From: Pseudomonas sp. DTU_2021_1001937_2_SI_NGA_ILE_001
GTDB lineage: Bacteria > Pseudomonadota > Gammaproteobacteria > Pseudomonadales > Pseudomonadaceae
Direction: 5' to 3'
Length of the DNA: 64,000 nucleotides
NCBI RefSeq assembly: GCF_032463525.1
Contig: NZ_CP135971.1
Location: 5,148,501-5,212,500 of the forward strand
Numbering within the stretch: the stretch's first letter is position 1; every line of letters begins with the position of its first letter. Position numbers and translations under genes: made by a program. The notes beneath the pieces are model-generated. The model was not told the DNA's origin. It was given only the letters and a program-made list of their open reading frames with translations, and ran no database searches. Below are positions 44,395-52,090 of this stretch, piece after piece.

Positions 44395-45069
44395 ATGAGA
44401 GCCAGAGAACTGAGAACCGTCGTCGACGATTTCCTCGACCGCCTGTTCGCCGCCTACGCCGCCGGCCAGCCCCGACATGGTCGCGTCATCAATCCCAAGT
44501 CCCGCGCCGTCTACCTCAACGAACAGGGGGAGCTGGACGAAGGGCAGATGAACGAAGTGGAGGGCGGCAAGGGCTTTCCCGGCACCACCGCCGGCTACGT
44601 GGACCCTGCCGGGCCCGACGATGTGAAAGGTAAGGCGCCGCCGGCAGATGGTCTGATCGCCAGCGGCGGGCACACCGACGCGCGGGTCAAGCTCAACCAG
44701 CCCGGCAGCCACTGGCCCAAGCATCCCGTCAAGTCCGGCTCCACGCTGACGGTGGAATGGAACTACTCGATGCCGCACAAGACCCGGCGCTGGACCTACT
44801 GGATCACCAAGGACGGCTGGAGCCCCAGCCAGCAGCTGGTGCGCGCGCACCTGGAGGACAAGCCCATCCACGAGGTGGTCAATACCTACCAGCCGTACTG
44901 GGGACCGGACGCCGAACAGGAGTTGATGGCCCGCAACCCCACCATCCACCAAGTGCCGCTGCCGCAGCGCAGCGGCCATCATCTGTTGCTGGGGGTGTGG
45001 AACGTGGCCGATACCGAGGCCGCGTTCTATCAGGTGATCGACCTGGATTTCGGCGATGGCCAGTCGTGA
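44395..45069 (+). CDS. AA10-like chitin-binding/lytic polysaccharide monooxygenase domain protein without signal peptide
   Basis: The 224-residue protein contains a full AA10-like domain: RHGRVINPKSRAVYL with the would-be first copper histidine at residue 28, the second histidine in NYSMPHKTRRWTYWIT, and the axial-site segment AAFYQVIDLDF. AA10 enzymes oxidise chitin or cellulose and need His1 freed by signal-peptide cleavage. Here the 27 residues before His28 form a charged amphipathic helix (RELRTVVDDFLDRLFAAY), not a Sec or Tat signal, so either the brace cannot form or export is non-classical. AAGGAG lies 10 nt upstream of the ATG. Confidence 0.85.
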   Translation: MRARELRTVVDDFLDRLFAAYAAGQPRHGRVINPKSRAVYLNEQGELDEGQMNEVEGGKGFPGTTAGYVDPAGPDDVKGKAPPADGLIASGGHTDARVKLNQPGSHWPKHPVKSGSTLTVEWNYSMPHKTRRWTYWITKDGWSPSQQLVRAHLEDKPIHEVVNTYQPYWGPDAEQELMARNPTIHQVPLPQRSGHHLLLGVWNVADTEAAFYQVIDLDFGDGQS

Positions 45070-45120
45070 TCAGGCCGCTTCTCGGCTAGACCCAATACTG
45101 TTCGCTTGAGCGGCATGTGG

Positions 45121-45215
45121 CCCGGTGGGAGCGGCTTTAGCCGCGAAAGCGCCAGGAAATTCACTGCATCTGTTGTGAACAGGCGGTCGCTTCGCGGCTG
45201 AAGCCTCCTACCCGG
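45121..45215. repeat. REP-type inverted element A
   Basis: Two inverted arms, gtgggagcggctttagccgc and gcggctgaagcctcctaccc, flank a centre containing ttcactgcatctg and gtgaacaggcggtcgcttcg. The same unit recurs at 47.85 kb (inverted) and 58.85 kb. Confidence 0.8.
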
Positions 45216-45236
45216 CCTAACTGACCAGTATTGCGG

Positions 45237-45511
45237 CTAGACCTGACCGACCTGTATGAGGTTGAGCATCCGGCGCAGCGGGTCAGGCAGCGCCGCTGCG
45301 ATTCGCTCAACCTGTCCTCGGGCACAGTGCACCTCGCCCTGTTCCCAGCGATCCCATTGCATGTCGATACGCAGTTCACCCTGGCGCAGAATGGCCCAGG
45401 CGTGATCCAGGCCGCCGCCTTTTCCATGGCCCAGCCGGCGTCCACCAGCGCATCGCGCAGGGCCAGCCAGTCGGCTTCGGGGAGGTCAGCGAGGATCAGG
45501 GCGTCGGTCAT
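45237..45511 (-). pseudogene. Frameshifted small hypothetical gene (about 91 aa if repaired)
   Basis: The N-terminal half reads MTDALILADLPEADWLALRD and on to GWAMEK in one frame. The coherent C-terminal half (GGGLDHAWAILRQGELRIDM then WEQGEVHCARGQVERIAAA) follows in the -1 frame and ends at a stop at 45237. Adding one A to the AAAA run near 45426 joins them into about 91 residues. The frame left by the shift continues into Cys/Arg-rich nonsense. It is 46 bp downstream of ridA on the same strand. Either a true mutation in a homopolymer, a sequencing error or, less likely, programmed -1 frameshifting. Confidence 0.7.
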
Positions 45512-45557
45512 GGTCGTTTGCTCGCAGGGCGGGTGAGCAGTTTCGACCCTGCTCGTC

Positions 45558-46028
45558 TCAATCGGCAATGGCCAGCAGATCAATCTCCACGGCGGCATTC
45601 TTCGGCAACTGATACACCCCGACCGAAGTGCGCGTGTGGACACCCGCTTCACCCAGCACCTGGTGGAAGATCGCCGAGGCGGCGTTGGCCACTTCGCTTT
45701 GCTGGCAGAAGTCGCTGGCCGACTGCACGAAGACGTTCATGCGTACCAGACGGCGAATGCGTTCCAGCGAACCCAGATGCGCTTCAAGCAAGGCCAGGCA
45801 ACGCAAGGCGCTGACCTGCGCGGCGATCTGTGCGTCTGCCAGGCTGACCTCGGCGCCGACCCGGCCGGGGTGGACGACGCTATCGTTGACCCGGGGGATC
45901 TGCCCGCTGACGTGCACCTGGTCGGCGTGCTGGATGACCGGTACGTAGTCGCCGCCAATCTTCGGCATTCCCTCGAAGCGGTAGCCCAGCTTCTGCAACG
46001 CGGCCTGGTAACGCTGTGTTCTGCTCAT
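45558..46028 (-). CDS. RidA-family (YjgF/YER057c/UK114) protein
   Basis: RidA proteins deaminate reactive enamine/imine intermediates of PLP enzymes or act as related hydrolases. The 156-residue protein is longer than archetypal RidA (about 128) and resembles the Rid4-7 type, with VIQHADQVHVSGQIPRV and HTRTSVGVYQLPKNAAVEID. In this type the RidA catalytic arginine context is HTRTSVGV. GAGGAG lies 10 nt upstream. It is divergent from a MocR regulator (PLP-binding), a pairing that suggests the regulator controls it. Confidence 0.9.
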   Translation of the reverse strand: MSRTQRYQAALQKLGYRFEGMPKIGGDYVPVIQHADQVHVSGQIPRVNDSVVHPGRVGAEVSLADAQIAAQVSALRCLALLEAHLGSLERIRRLVRMNVFVQSASDFCQQSEVANAASAIFHQVLGEAGVHTRTSVGVYQLPKNAAVEIDLLAIAD

Positions 46029-46158
46029 CGATGCCTGGCTCCTCATCTGTTCACGACCCGGTTGGCCGCGCACGCAGGTTAGAAAAACCCTCCGCTTGAG
46101 CACCAGAAACACTCTGCCTAGAATCCACCGGACTTTACTGCCCGGACGACCCGTACAG

Positions 46159-47577
46159 ATGCAGATCCAGCGCGCTGCCATCGCCAGTATTGCCTACCTG
46201 GCGGGTGAACCACGGGGCCGGCAGATCGTCGAGCACATCACCGCCTGCATCACCGATGGCCGCCTGGCACCGGGCGTACGCTTGCCACCGATCCGCGAGC
46301 TGAGCGGCCTGCTGCAGGTCAGCAAGTCGACGGTGGTGGAAGCCCTCGACCGGCTGCGTGCTGCCGGGCTGCTCACCGCCCGGCAGGGGGCCGGTTACTA
46401 CGTGGCTCGCGATGCCCTGGCCAGCGCACGGCCAGAGCCGGTGACCAGCACGGCGCCCGCCCCGGACATTCTCGCCACCCTGCGTCAGGCGCTGCTGCTG
46501 GACAACGGTACGCGGCGCCCCGGTTGTGGTTTCCTGCCGGCGGCCTGGCTGCCAGACCAGGAACTGATGAAGGCCATGCGGGGCACGCTGCGCGCCAGCG
46601 CCCTGCGCATGGGCGAGTACGGTGCCGTGCCGGGCTACCTGCCGTTGCGCCAGACCTTGCGCCATAAGCTGGCGGCCTTGGGCATCCAGGCCGGGGCGGG
46701 GCAGATCGTCACCACCGCCAGCACCGTGCAGGCCGTGGACATGCTCTTGCAACTGCTGCTGCAGCCGGGCGATACCGCGCTGCTGGACGAGCCGGGCTAT
46801 GTGAATTTTCGCGCCGCGCTGACACTGCGCGGTGCGCGGGTGGTCAGCGTGCCGCGTAGCCGTGACGGCCTGGACTTCGCCGCCCTGGAGCGTCTGCTGG
46901 GTAGCGAACGCCCGCGGGTCTACCTGACCAACAGCACGCTGCACAACCCCACCGGCCACAGCTTCAGCGTGCTGCAGGCGCAGCGCTTGTTGGAGCTGTG
47001 CCAGCGCTTCGCGGTGCAGGTCATCGAAGACGACATCTACTGCGACCTGCAGCCAGACGCACCGCGCTTGGCTGCCTTGGGTGGCCTGGCCAGGGTCAGC
47101 TATGTCTCCGGCTTCTCCAAGACCCTGAGTGCCAACTGCCGAGTCAGCTATGCCGTGGTCGAGGCGCAACTGGCCGAGCGGCTGCAGGCGCTCAAGCTCA
47201 CCAGCGGCGCGGTAACCTCCGAACTCACCGAGCAGGTCATCCAGCGCATGCTGCTCGAAGGCAGCTACGAACGGCACACCCGACGCCTGGTCGACCGCTT
47301 GTATGAGTCGGGTGCCCGGGTTTCCCGCTGGCTCGCAGAGGCCGGCTGCACGCTGCACTCCACGCCCGGGCAGGGACTGTTCATCTGGGCGCGGCTGCCA
47401 AGCGGCCAGGAGGCCGTAGCGCTGGCGCGGCGGGGCCTGGCGCAGGGCCTGGTGCTGGCGCCCGGCGCGTTGTTGAGTCAGGCGCCTGACGCTTGCCACT
47501 TCATGCGCTTCAATGTCGGGCACAGCGACAGCCAGGTGGTACGCGATGCCTTCCTGCGCCTGCTCGAGGGGCGCTGA
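46159..47577 (+). CDS. MocR-type regulator (GntR HTH fused to aminotransferase-like domain)
   Basis: The 472-residue protein joins an N-terminal GntR winged helix (GRLAPGVRLPPIRELSGLLQ with wing GLLTARQGAGYYVA) to a class I aminotransferase-like domain. That domain has NSTLHNPTGHSFS, DDIYCDL and the PLP lysine in SYVSGFSKTLSANCRVSY. MocR proteins sense PLP or PLP-amino acid adducts. No ribosome site precedes the ATG at 46159; the frame is open upstream to a TTG at 46096, so the start is uncertain. Divergent ridA is the likely target. Confidence 0.92.
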   Translation: MQIQRAAIASIAYLAGEPRGRQIVEHITACITDGRLAPGVRLPPIRELSGLLQVSKSTVVEALDRLRAAGLLTARQGAGYYVARDALASARPEPVTSTAPAPDILATLRQALLLDNGTRRPGCGFLPAAWLPDQELMKAMRGTLRASALRMGEYGAVPGYLPLRQTLRHKLAALGIQAGAGQIVTTASTVQAVDMLLQLLLQPGDTALLDEPGYVNFRAALTLRGARVVSVPRSRDGLDFAALERLLGSERPRVYLTNSTLHNPTGHSFSVLQAQRLLELCQRFAVQVIEDDIYCDLQPDAPRLAALGGLARVSYVSGFSKTLSANCRVSYAVVEAQLAERLQALKLTSGAVTSELTEQVIQRMLLEGSYERHTRRLVDRLYESGARVSRWLAEAGCTLHSTPGQGLFIWARLPSGQEAVALARRGLAQGLVLAPGALLSQAPDACHFMRFNVGHSDSQVVRDAFLRLLEGR

Positions 47578-47733
47578 GCCTGGCCGGTTGGATGCGCCTG
47601 CGCTGCCGGGCGACATATTCTTGCGACGCCTCGACAATCACTGCGCGGGCCGCTGCGGCCTCGGGCACAGGGCTCGATCTGCATCTATTCTGAGTCAATG
47701 CCGATACAGGTCTGTCACGCGTTGTGTGCATCC

Positions 47734-47814
47734 GTAGAGCGGCTTTAGCCGCGAAATAGCCGGAACGATCAGGGCATCTACGGTGACCAACAGGCAGCCC
47801 CTCGGCTAAGCCAA
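47734..47814. repeat. Degenerate REP element B
   Basis: The left arm gtagagcggctttagccgcg is well conserved. The right half (cagcccctcggctaag) is degenerate. It lies in the 410-bp gap 47578-47987, which otherwise holds element C and no supported gene. Confidence 0.6.
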
Positions 47815-47844
47815 TGCGGTTCGGTTGGACCAGGCAGGTGCGGC

Positions 47845-47920
47845 ACCCGCGCGAAGCGACCTCATGTTCACCGCCGATGCAGTGAATGTTCTGGCCCTTT
47901 CGCGGTTGAAGCCGCTCCTG
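47845..47920. repeat. REP-type inverted element C
   Basis: Read on the minus strand it repeats element A: ggagcggcttcaaccgcgaa, attcactgcatcg, gtgaacatgaggtcgcttcg. It is therefore the same unit in opposite orientation. Confidence 0.7.
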
Positions 47921-47987
47921 GCAGCCCCGACCGAGCTGTTTTGGAGCCAACGCCGACCCTGTGCTTCATCCTGCCAGACTGAGCCAA

Positions 47988-48773
47988 ATGCCTTCCTCGA
48001 TGCGTTTTCTCCATGCCCTTCGCCGCCGCACCCTCCAACTGGGTTGCGCCGTGCTGGCATTGTCTTGCGAGGCTGTGGCGGCGGCCGAGCCCTTGCCGGT
48101 GTACATGCTCGAGGCGCCACCGCTGACCATGTCCGGTCCGCCCGGCGAGAACGGCATCCTCGGCGATGCCGCCCTGTTGGCCGGTGCGCTGGCAGATCAG
48201 CCGCTGGCGCTGCAGTCGTTGCCATGGAATCGCGCGCAGCGCATGGTCCAGCAGGGTCAGGATCTGTTGATCATTCCCCTGTCGCGCACCCCCGAGCGGG
48301 AAAGCAAATACACCTGGATCGCCCCGGTGATGACCATGGAACGCGCCTTCTTCAGTCTCAGCAAACAGGTCGGCAGCTTTGCCGAAGCGCGCCAGACCTA
48401 TCAGCGCATCGCCGTGGGCATGGGCAGCGCCCAGGAACAGAAACTGCGCGAAGAGGGCTTTTCCGACGAGCAGATCTACCCGTTGAAAATCGGTGAGAAC
48501 CCGGCGCAGATGCTTCTGCTGGGCCGGGTCGACGCCTGGTTCAACGGCGTACCGGAAACCCAGTACATCTGGAAGGGCGTGTCCAGCAAGCCGCTGTTGA
48601 TGAGCCCGCCGCTGATGAGCGCCGACCTCTACCTGGCCTGTTCGGCGCAGTGCAGCGAAGCACGGGTGCACAGCCTGCGCCAGGCGGTCGAAACGTTGCG
48701 CCGCAACGGCACCCTGAACCGCCTCATCCACCATTACCTGTATGGCCTGCCCAGCGACAGCAGCGTGCCCTGA
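47988..48773 (+). CDS. Periplasmic solute-binding protein, family 3-like
   Basis: The 261-residue protein has an N-terminal signal peptide (RRRTLQLGCAVLALSCEAVA, cleaved around AAAEP) and a two-lobe SBP_bac_3 type body (LPVYMLEAPPLTMSG near the start, RIAVGMGSAQEQKLREEGF in the hinge region). Such stand-alone proteins in pseudomonads are not always tied to a transporter. It converges on the ABC ATPase gene, 6 bp apart, but is on the opposite strand, so a functional link is not implied. ATGs at 47988 and 48000 are both possible. Confidence 0.82.
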   Translation: MPSSMRFLHALRRRTLQLGCAVLALSCEAVAAAEPLPVYMLEAPPLTMSGPPGENGILGDAALLAGALADQPLALQSLPWNRAQRMVQQGQDLLIIPLSRTPERESKYTWIAPVMTMERAFFSLSKQVGSFAEARQTYQRIAVGMGSAQEQKLREEGFSDEQIYPLKIGENPAQMLLLGRVDAWFNGVPETQYIWKGVSSKPLLMSPPLMSADLYLACSAQCSEARVHSLRQAVETLRRNGTLNRLIHHYLYGLPSDSSVP

Positions 48774-48779
48774 CGTGGC

Positions 48780-50093
48780 TCAGCGGCCCACCGGTTCCAG
48801 GCGTGCCAGGGTGAAGCTGTGGTTATGGAAGTTGTATTCGAACAGTTCGCTGTAACGTCCCCATTCGATGACCACCTTCACCACCCGCAGCGCCTCGTCT
48901 TCGTTCATCCACTGCGCCAGGCGCTCCAGCACGGCTGCCCTGGGCAGACTGCCGGCCGGGTCGAGGTGCAGGCGGTCGAGTATGAAGTTCACCAGGGCGA
49001 TGCGCCCACGGCACTGGCGGGCGAACAGATCCTGGCGGCGCGCCTGGGTGGTGGTCACGTAGTGTCGGCCCTGGCGGTCCAGGCGCAGCTGGCCGTCCTC
49101 GATGTGCGCCAGGCCCAGCAAGGCCAGCGCTTCGCACACCGGCAGCAGCTCTTCGTCGGGCAGTTCGGTTTCCTCGGCCAGCTCCGGCAGGCTGGCCTTG
49201 CCTTTGAACGGTTCGGCAGCGAGGCGCTCCAGCACGCTTTCCAGACGCGCGATATCCGCTTCCGGCAGGCGGTAGCCCAGCGGCGCGGCCATGTGCGCGC
49301 TTTCCTGTGCGGGCACCGGGGTTTCCTGACGCTGGGTCATCAATGCATAGACCTGGGCGACCAGCGCCCGCACGGCTGGCGAATCGGGGTCGCGGGGGCG
49401 TGGCAGGTCGACCTGCAACTGGGTACGCACGCGGCCGGGGTCGCTGTCGAGAATGACGATACGGTCGGCCATCATCACGGTTTCCTCGATGTTGTGCGAC
49501 ACCACCAGGATGCAGCGCGTAGCCAGGCGGCGCTCCTGCCACAGTTCGAGAATGTCGTCGCGCAGGTTCTCGCCGGTGAGCACATCCAGCGCCGAGAAGG
49601 CTTCATCCATCAGCAGCACTTCCGGGTTGGTCACCAGGGCGCGGGCGATGCCCACGCGCTGGCGCATGCCGCCGGACAGCTCGCGGGGCAGGGCGCCGCT
49701 GAAACCGGACAGGCCGATCAGCTCCAGGGCCGCGCTGGCCAGGCGTTCGCGCTCGGCGGGCTTGACGCCCTGGGCCTCCAGGCCCAGTTCGACGTTCTGC
49801 TGCACGGTCAGCCAGGGAAACAGCGCGAACGACTGGAACACCATGGCAATGCCGTTCACCGGGCCATGGATCGGCCGCCCGCGATACAGCGCCTGGCCTT
49901 CGTCGGCCAGCACCAGGCCGGCGATGATGCGCAGCAGGGTGGATTTACCGGAGCCGGAGCGGCCCAGCAGGGCGACGATCTCGCCTTCCTGCAGGTGCAG
50001 GTCGACGCCCTGCAGCACGGTGCGCGAAGTGCCGTCGGCGGCCTTGAAGCCTTTGTCCACGGCCTTGAGTTGAATCAGTGCTTGGGTCTTCAT
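48780..50093 (-). CDS. Nitrate/sulfonate-type ABC transporter ATP-binding protein with C-terminal AAA-associated domain
   Basis: The 437-residue protein has an N-terminal ABC ATPase (about residues 1-260) with Walker A LLGRSGSGKST, Q-loop MVFQSFALFPWLTV, signature LSGGMRQR, Walker B VLLMDEAFSALD and switch His VVSHNIEET. The C-terminal 150 residues form the AAA-associated domain seen in a subset of these ATPases, probably regulatory. Its partner is the fused permease 10 bp upstream. No binding protein gene is in the operon. AAGGGG precedes the ATG. Confidence 0.93.
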   Translation of the reverse strand: MKTQALIQLKAVDKGFKAADGTSRTVLQGVDLHLQEGEIVALLGRSGSGKSTLLRIIAGLVLADEGQALYRGRPIHGPVNGIAMVFQSFALFPWLTVQQNVELGLEAQGVKPAERERLASAALELIGLSGFSGALPRELSGGMRQRVGIARALVTNPEVLLMDEAFSALDVLTGENLRDDILELWQERRLATRCILVVSHNIEETVMMADRIVILDSDPGRVRTQLQVDLPRPRDPDSPAVRALVAQVYALMTQRQETPVPAQESAHMAAPLGYRLPEADIARLESVLERLAAEPFKGKASLPELAEETELPDEELLPVCEALALLGLAHIEDGQLRLDRQGRHYVTTTQARRQDLFARQCRGRIALVNFILDRLHLDPAGSLPRAAVLERLAQWMNEDEALRVVKVVIEWGRYSELFEYNFHNHSFTLARLEPVGR

Positions 50094-50103
50094 CGCAATC
50101 CCC

Positions 50104-51828
50104 TTAACGACGGGTTTCGGCACGCAGGAACAGGCGGCGCCAGAAGAAACGGTTGAGCAGCATCACGTACAGGCACATCACCCCGATGCCCAGGGCGATG
50201 CGGTGGAAGTCGCCAGCATCGGTCATCTGCTTGATATAACTGCCCAGGCCCTGGGCCTGCAGCGTGGTGTCGCCCCAGGTCACGTACTCGGCGACGATAC
50301 TGGCGTTCCACGAGCCGCCGCTGGCGGTCACCGCGCCGGTAAGAAAGCTCGGAAAAACCGCTGGCAGGTACACCCGCTTCCATTTCAGCCAGCCACTCAG
50401 GCCCAGGTTGTCCGCCGCCAGGCGCAGTTCGTAGGGCATGGTCGAGGCGCCGGCCACCACGTTGAACAGGATGTACCACTGGGTGCCGAACACCATCAGC
50501 GGGCTGAGCCAGATGTTCGGGTTGAGGTCCAGGCGCACCAGCACCACCACCACCAGCGGAAACAGCAGGTTGACCGGAAACGCGGCGAGGAACTGCGCCA
50601 CGGCCTGGACTTTCTGCGCGTAGCGCGGGCGCAGGCCGATCCAGATCGACAGCGGTACCCAGACCAGCGAGGCGAGGACGATCAGCACCATCACCCGGGC
50701 CAGGGTCAGCAGGCCCAGGCCCAGCACATGCAGGGCTTCGCCCCAGCCGACGTCCTGGTGCACGAACAGCGTCAGTTGCACCAGCGCCGCCAGGCACACC
50801 AGCAATAGCAGCGCGTCCCAGGCCCGCGGCCACCAGCTCGGCAGTTGCAGGCTGCGCCGAGGCGGCTGGGTGCCGTCGCCCTGCAGCGGGAAGGCGCCGA
50901 TGGCGGTCTGTACACGGGCCGACAGACGCAGGCTGGCGGCACGGATCCAGCGGCTGCGCCGCCCCCAGTCGAGCACCCAGGAGCGCTGCGCGGTTTCGCC
51001 CTGTGCTTCTTCGAAGCGAAAGCGGTCGGCCCAGGCCAGCAGCGGGCGGAAGAACAGCTGGTCGTAGAACAGGATGCCCAGCAGCATGGCGCCGATCGCC
51101 CAGCCGATGGCGCCCAGGTCGCGCTGGTCGATGGCCACGGCAATGTACGAACCGATGCCGGGCAGCTTGATGTCCTGGCCGGCCACCGAAATCGCCTCGG
51201 CAGCGACCAGGAAGAACCAGCCGCCAGACATCGACATCATCATGTTCCATAGCAGGCCCGGCATGGCGAAGGGCAGCTCCAGGCGCCAGAAGCGCTGCCA
51301 GGCCGAGAGGCGGAAGATCCGCGCCGCTTCATTGAGTTCCGCCGGCAGGGTGCGGAACGACTGATACAGGCTCAGCGCCATGTTCCATGCCTGGGACGTG
51401 AAGATGGCGAAGATCGCCGCGCACTCCACGCCCAGCAGGTTGCCAGGAAACAGCGCGATGAAGGGCGCGATGGCGATGGCCTGAAAACCCAGGATCGGCA
51501 CCGACTGCAGTACGTCCAGCAGCGGGATCATGGCCTTTTCCGCCGCCCGGTAGCGCGCCGCGATGGCGGCGAAAACGAAGGCGAACAGCAGCGAGATGCC
51601 CAGCGCGGTGAACATCCGCAGCATGGTGCGCAACAGGTAGTAGGGCAGCTCGCTGGGGTCCAGGGAGATCGGCGTGGGTTCGCCGACGATGAACGGCCGG
51701 CTCATCTGCATGGCGCCCCAGGCGGCCAGCACGATGGCGGCCAGCACCAGGGGCAGCAGCGCCCAGTCCCAGCGGTTGGGCGCGGCGCCGCGCAGGCGCG
51801 AGGCCTGGTTGCGAAAGGAAATATGCAT
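50104..51828 (-). CDS. ABC transporter permease with two fused MetI-like domains
   Basis: The 574-residue inner-membrane protein contains two complete permease domains (about 20-285 and 330-570). Each has a coupling loop: ELNEAARIFRLSAWQRFWRL in the first and ELRLAADNLGLSGWLKWKRV in the second. A single polypeptide thus supplies both channel halves, related to nitrate/sulfonate/bicarbonate importers. Substrate unknown. The ATG is preceded by GAGGTAAG, but this ribosome site lies in a perfect hairpin within a long structured leader, so translation is probably controlled by RNA structure. Confidence 0.93.
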   Translation of the reverse strand: MHISFRNQASRLRGAAPNRWDWALLPLVLAAIVLAAWGAMQMSRPFIVGEPTPISLDPSELPYYLLRTMLRMFTALGISLLFAFVFAAIAARYRAAEKAMIPLLDVLQSVPILGFQAIAIAPFIALFPGNLLGVECAAIFAIFTSQAWNMALSLYQSFRTLPAELNEAARIFRLSAWQRFWRLELPFAMPGLLWNMMMSMSGGWFFLVAAEAISVAGQDIKLPGIGSYIAVAIDQRDLGAIGWAIGAMLLGILFYDQLFFRPLLAWADRFRFEEAQGETAQRSWVLDWGRRSRWIRAASLRLSARVQTAIGAFPLQGDGTQPPRRSLQLPSWWPRAWDALLLLVCLAALVQLTLFVHQDVGWGEALHVLGLGLLTLARVMVLIVLASLVWVPLSIWIGLRPRYAQKVQAVAQFLAAFPVNLLFPLVVVVLVRLDLNPNIWLSPLMVFGTQWYILFNVVAGASTMPYELRLAADNLGLSGWLKWKRVYLPAVFPSFLTGAVTASGGSWNASIVAEYVTWGDTTLQAQGLGSYIKQMTDAGDFHRIALGIGVMCLYVMLLNRFFWRRLFLRAETRR

Positions 51829-52034
51829 CGACTTACCTCGGCCCGGACGCGCCGGCAGGTAAGTCGCAGACGAGGCTCAGCCCGGCGTGCGGCTCGACCG
51901 ACCAGCCCGTGGCGGGCATTGTCGTTTGATTGTCTTGGTCGCTTGCCCGTCCAGCATCAGCGTGGCGGGCCGGCGACTACCGGGATAACTGTCCATGGCT
52001 CTCGTCGTTTAATGGCAAGGTGCCTCTGTTGAGA
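51829..52034 (-). promoter_or_regulatory. Structured 5' leader with sequestered ribosome site: candidate riboswitch
   Basis: Read on the minus strand, segment 3 AGGTAAGTCG (51838-51829) contains the Shine-Dalgarno and abuts the ATG. Segment 2 CGACTTACCT (51866-51857) is its perfect complement, enclosing an 18-nt GC-rich loop. Segment 1 GGTAGTCGC (51981-51973), about 105 nt further upstream, can pair with segment 2 with a single bulged base. Thus 1:2 and 2:3 are mutually exclusive. The 105 nt between 1 and 2 are rich in further inverted pieces and could be an aptamer. I do not recognise the class. Confidence 0.6.
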
Positions 52035-52041
52035 CCTGCGC

Positions 52042-52070
52042 TTTATACGAGCGTGTACGCGACGGGTCAA
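52042..52070 (-). promoter_or_regulatory. Sigma70 promoter of the fused-permease operon
   Basis: On the minus strand TTGACC (52070-52065) and TATAAA (52047-52042) are separated by exactly 17 bp. The start of transcription would be near 52035, giving a leader of about 206 nt. Confidence 0.8.
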
Positions 52071-52090
52071 CGAGGTATGGCAAAACTAAA

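Noticed and set aside
45161..45652. A 163-codon minus-strand frame downstream of ridA as an intact gene
   Set aside because: Its middle and end become Cys/Arg-rich nonsense after 45426, while the -1 frame carries normal protein sequence, so a frameshifted shorter gene explains it better.
46135..47637. Minus-strand open frame of 500 codons opposite the MocR gene
   Set aside because: Composition is typical antisense; the MocR frame has HTH and PLP motifs.
51829..52034. ykkC (guanidine) or yybP-ykoY (manganese) riboswitch for the permease leader
   Set aside because: I could not find the conserved core sequences of these classes in the leader, and the transporter lacks the partner genes typical of guanidine operons.
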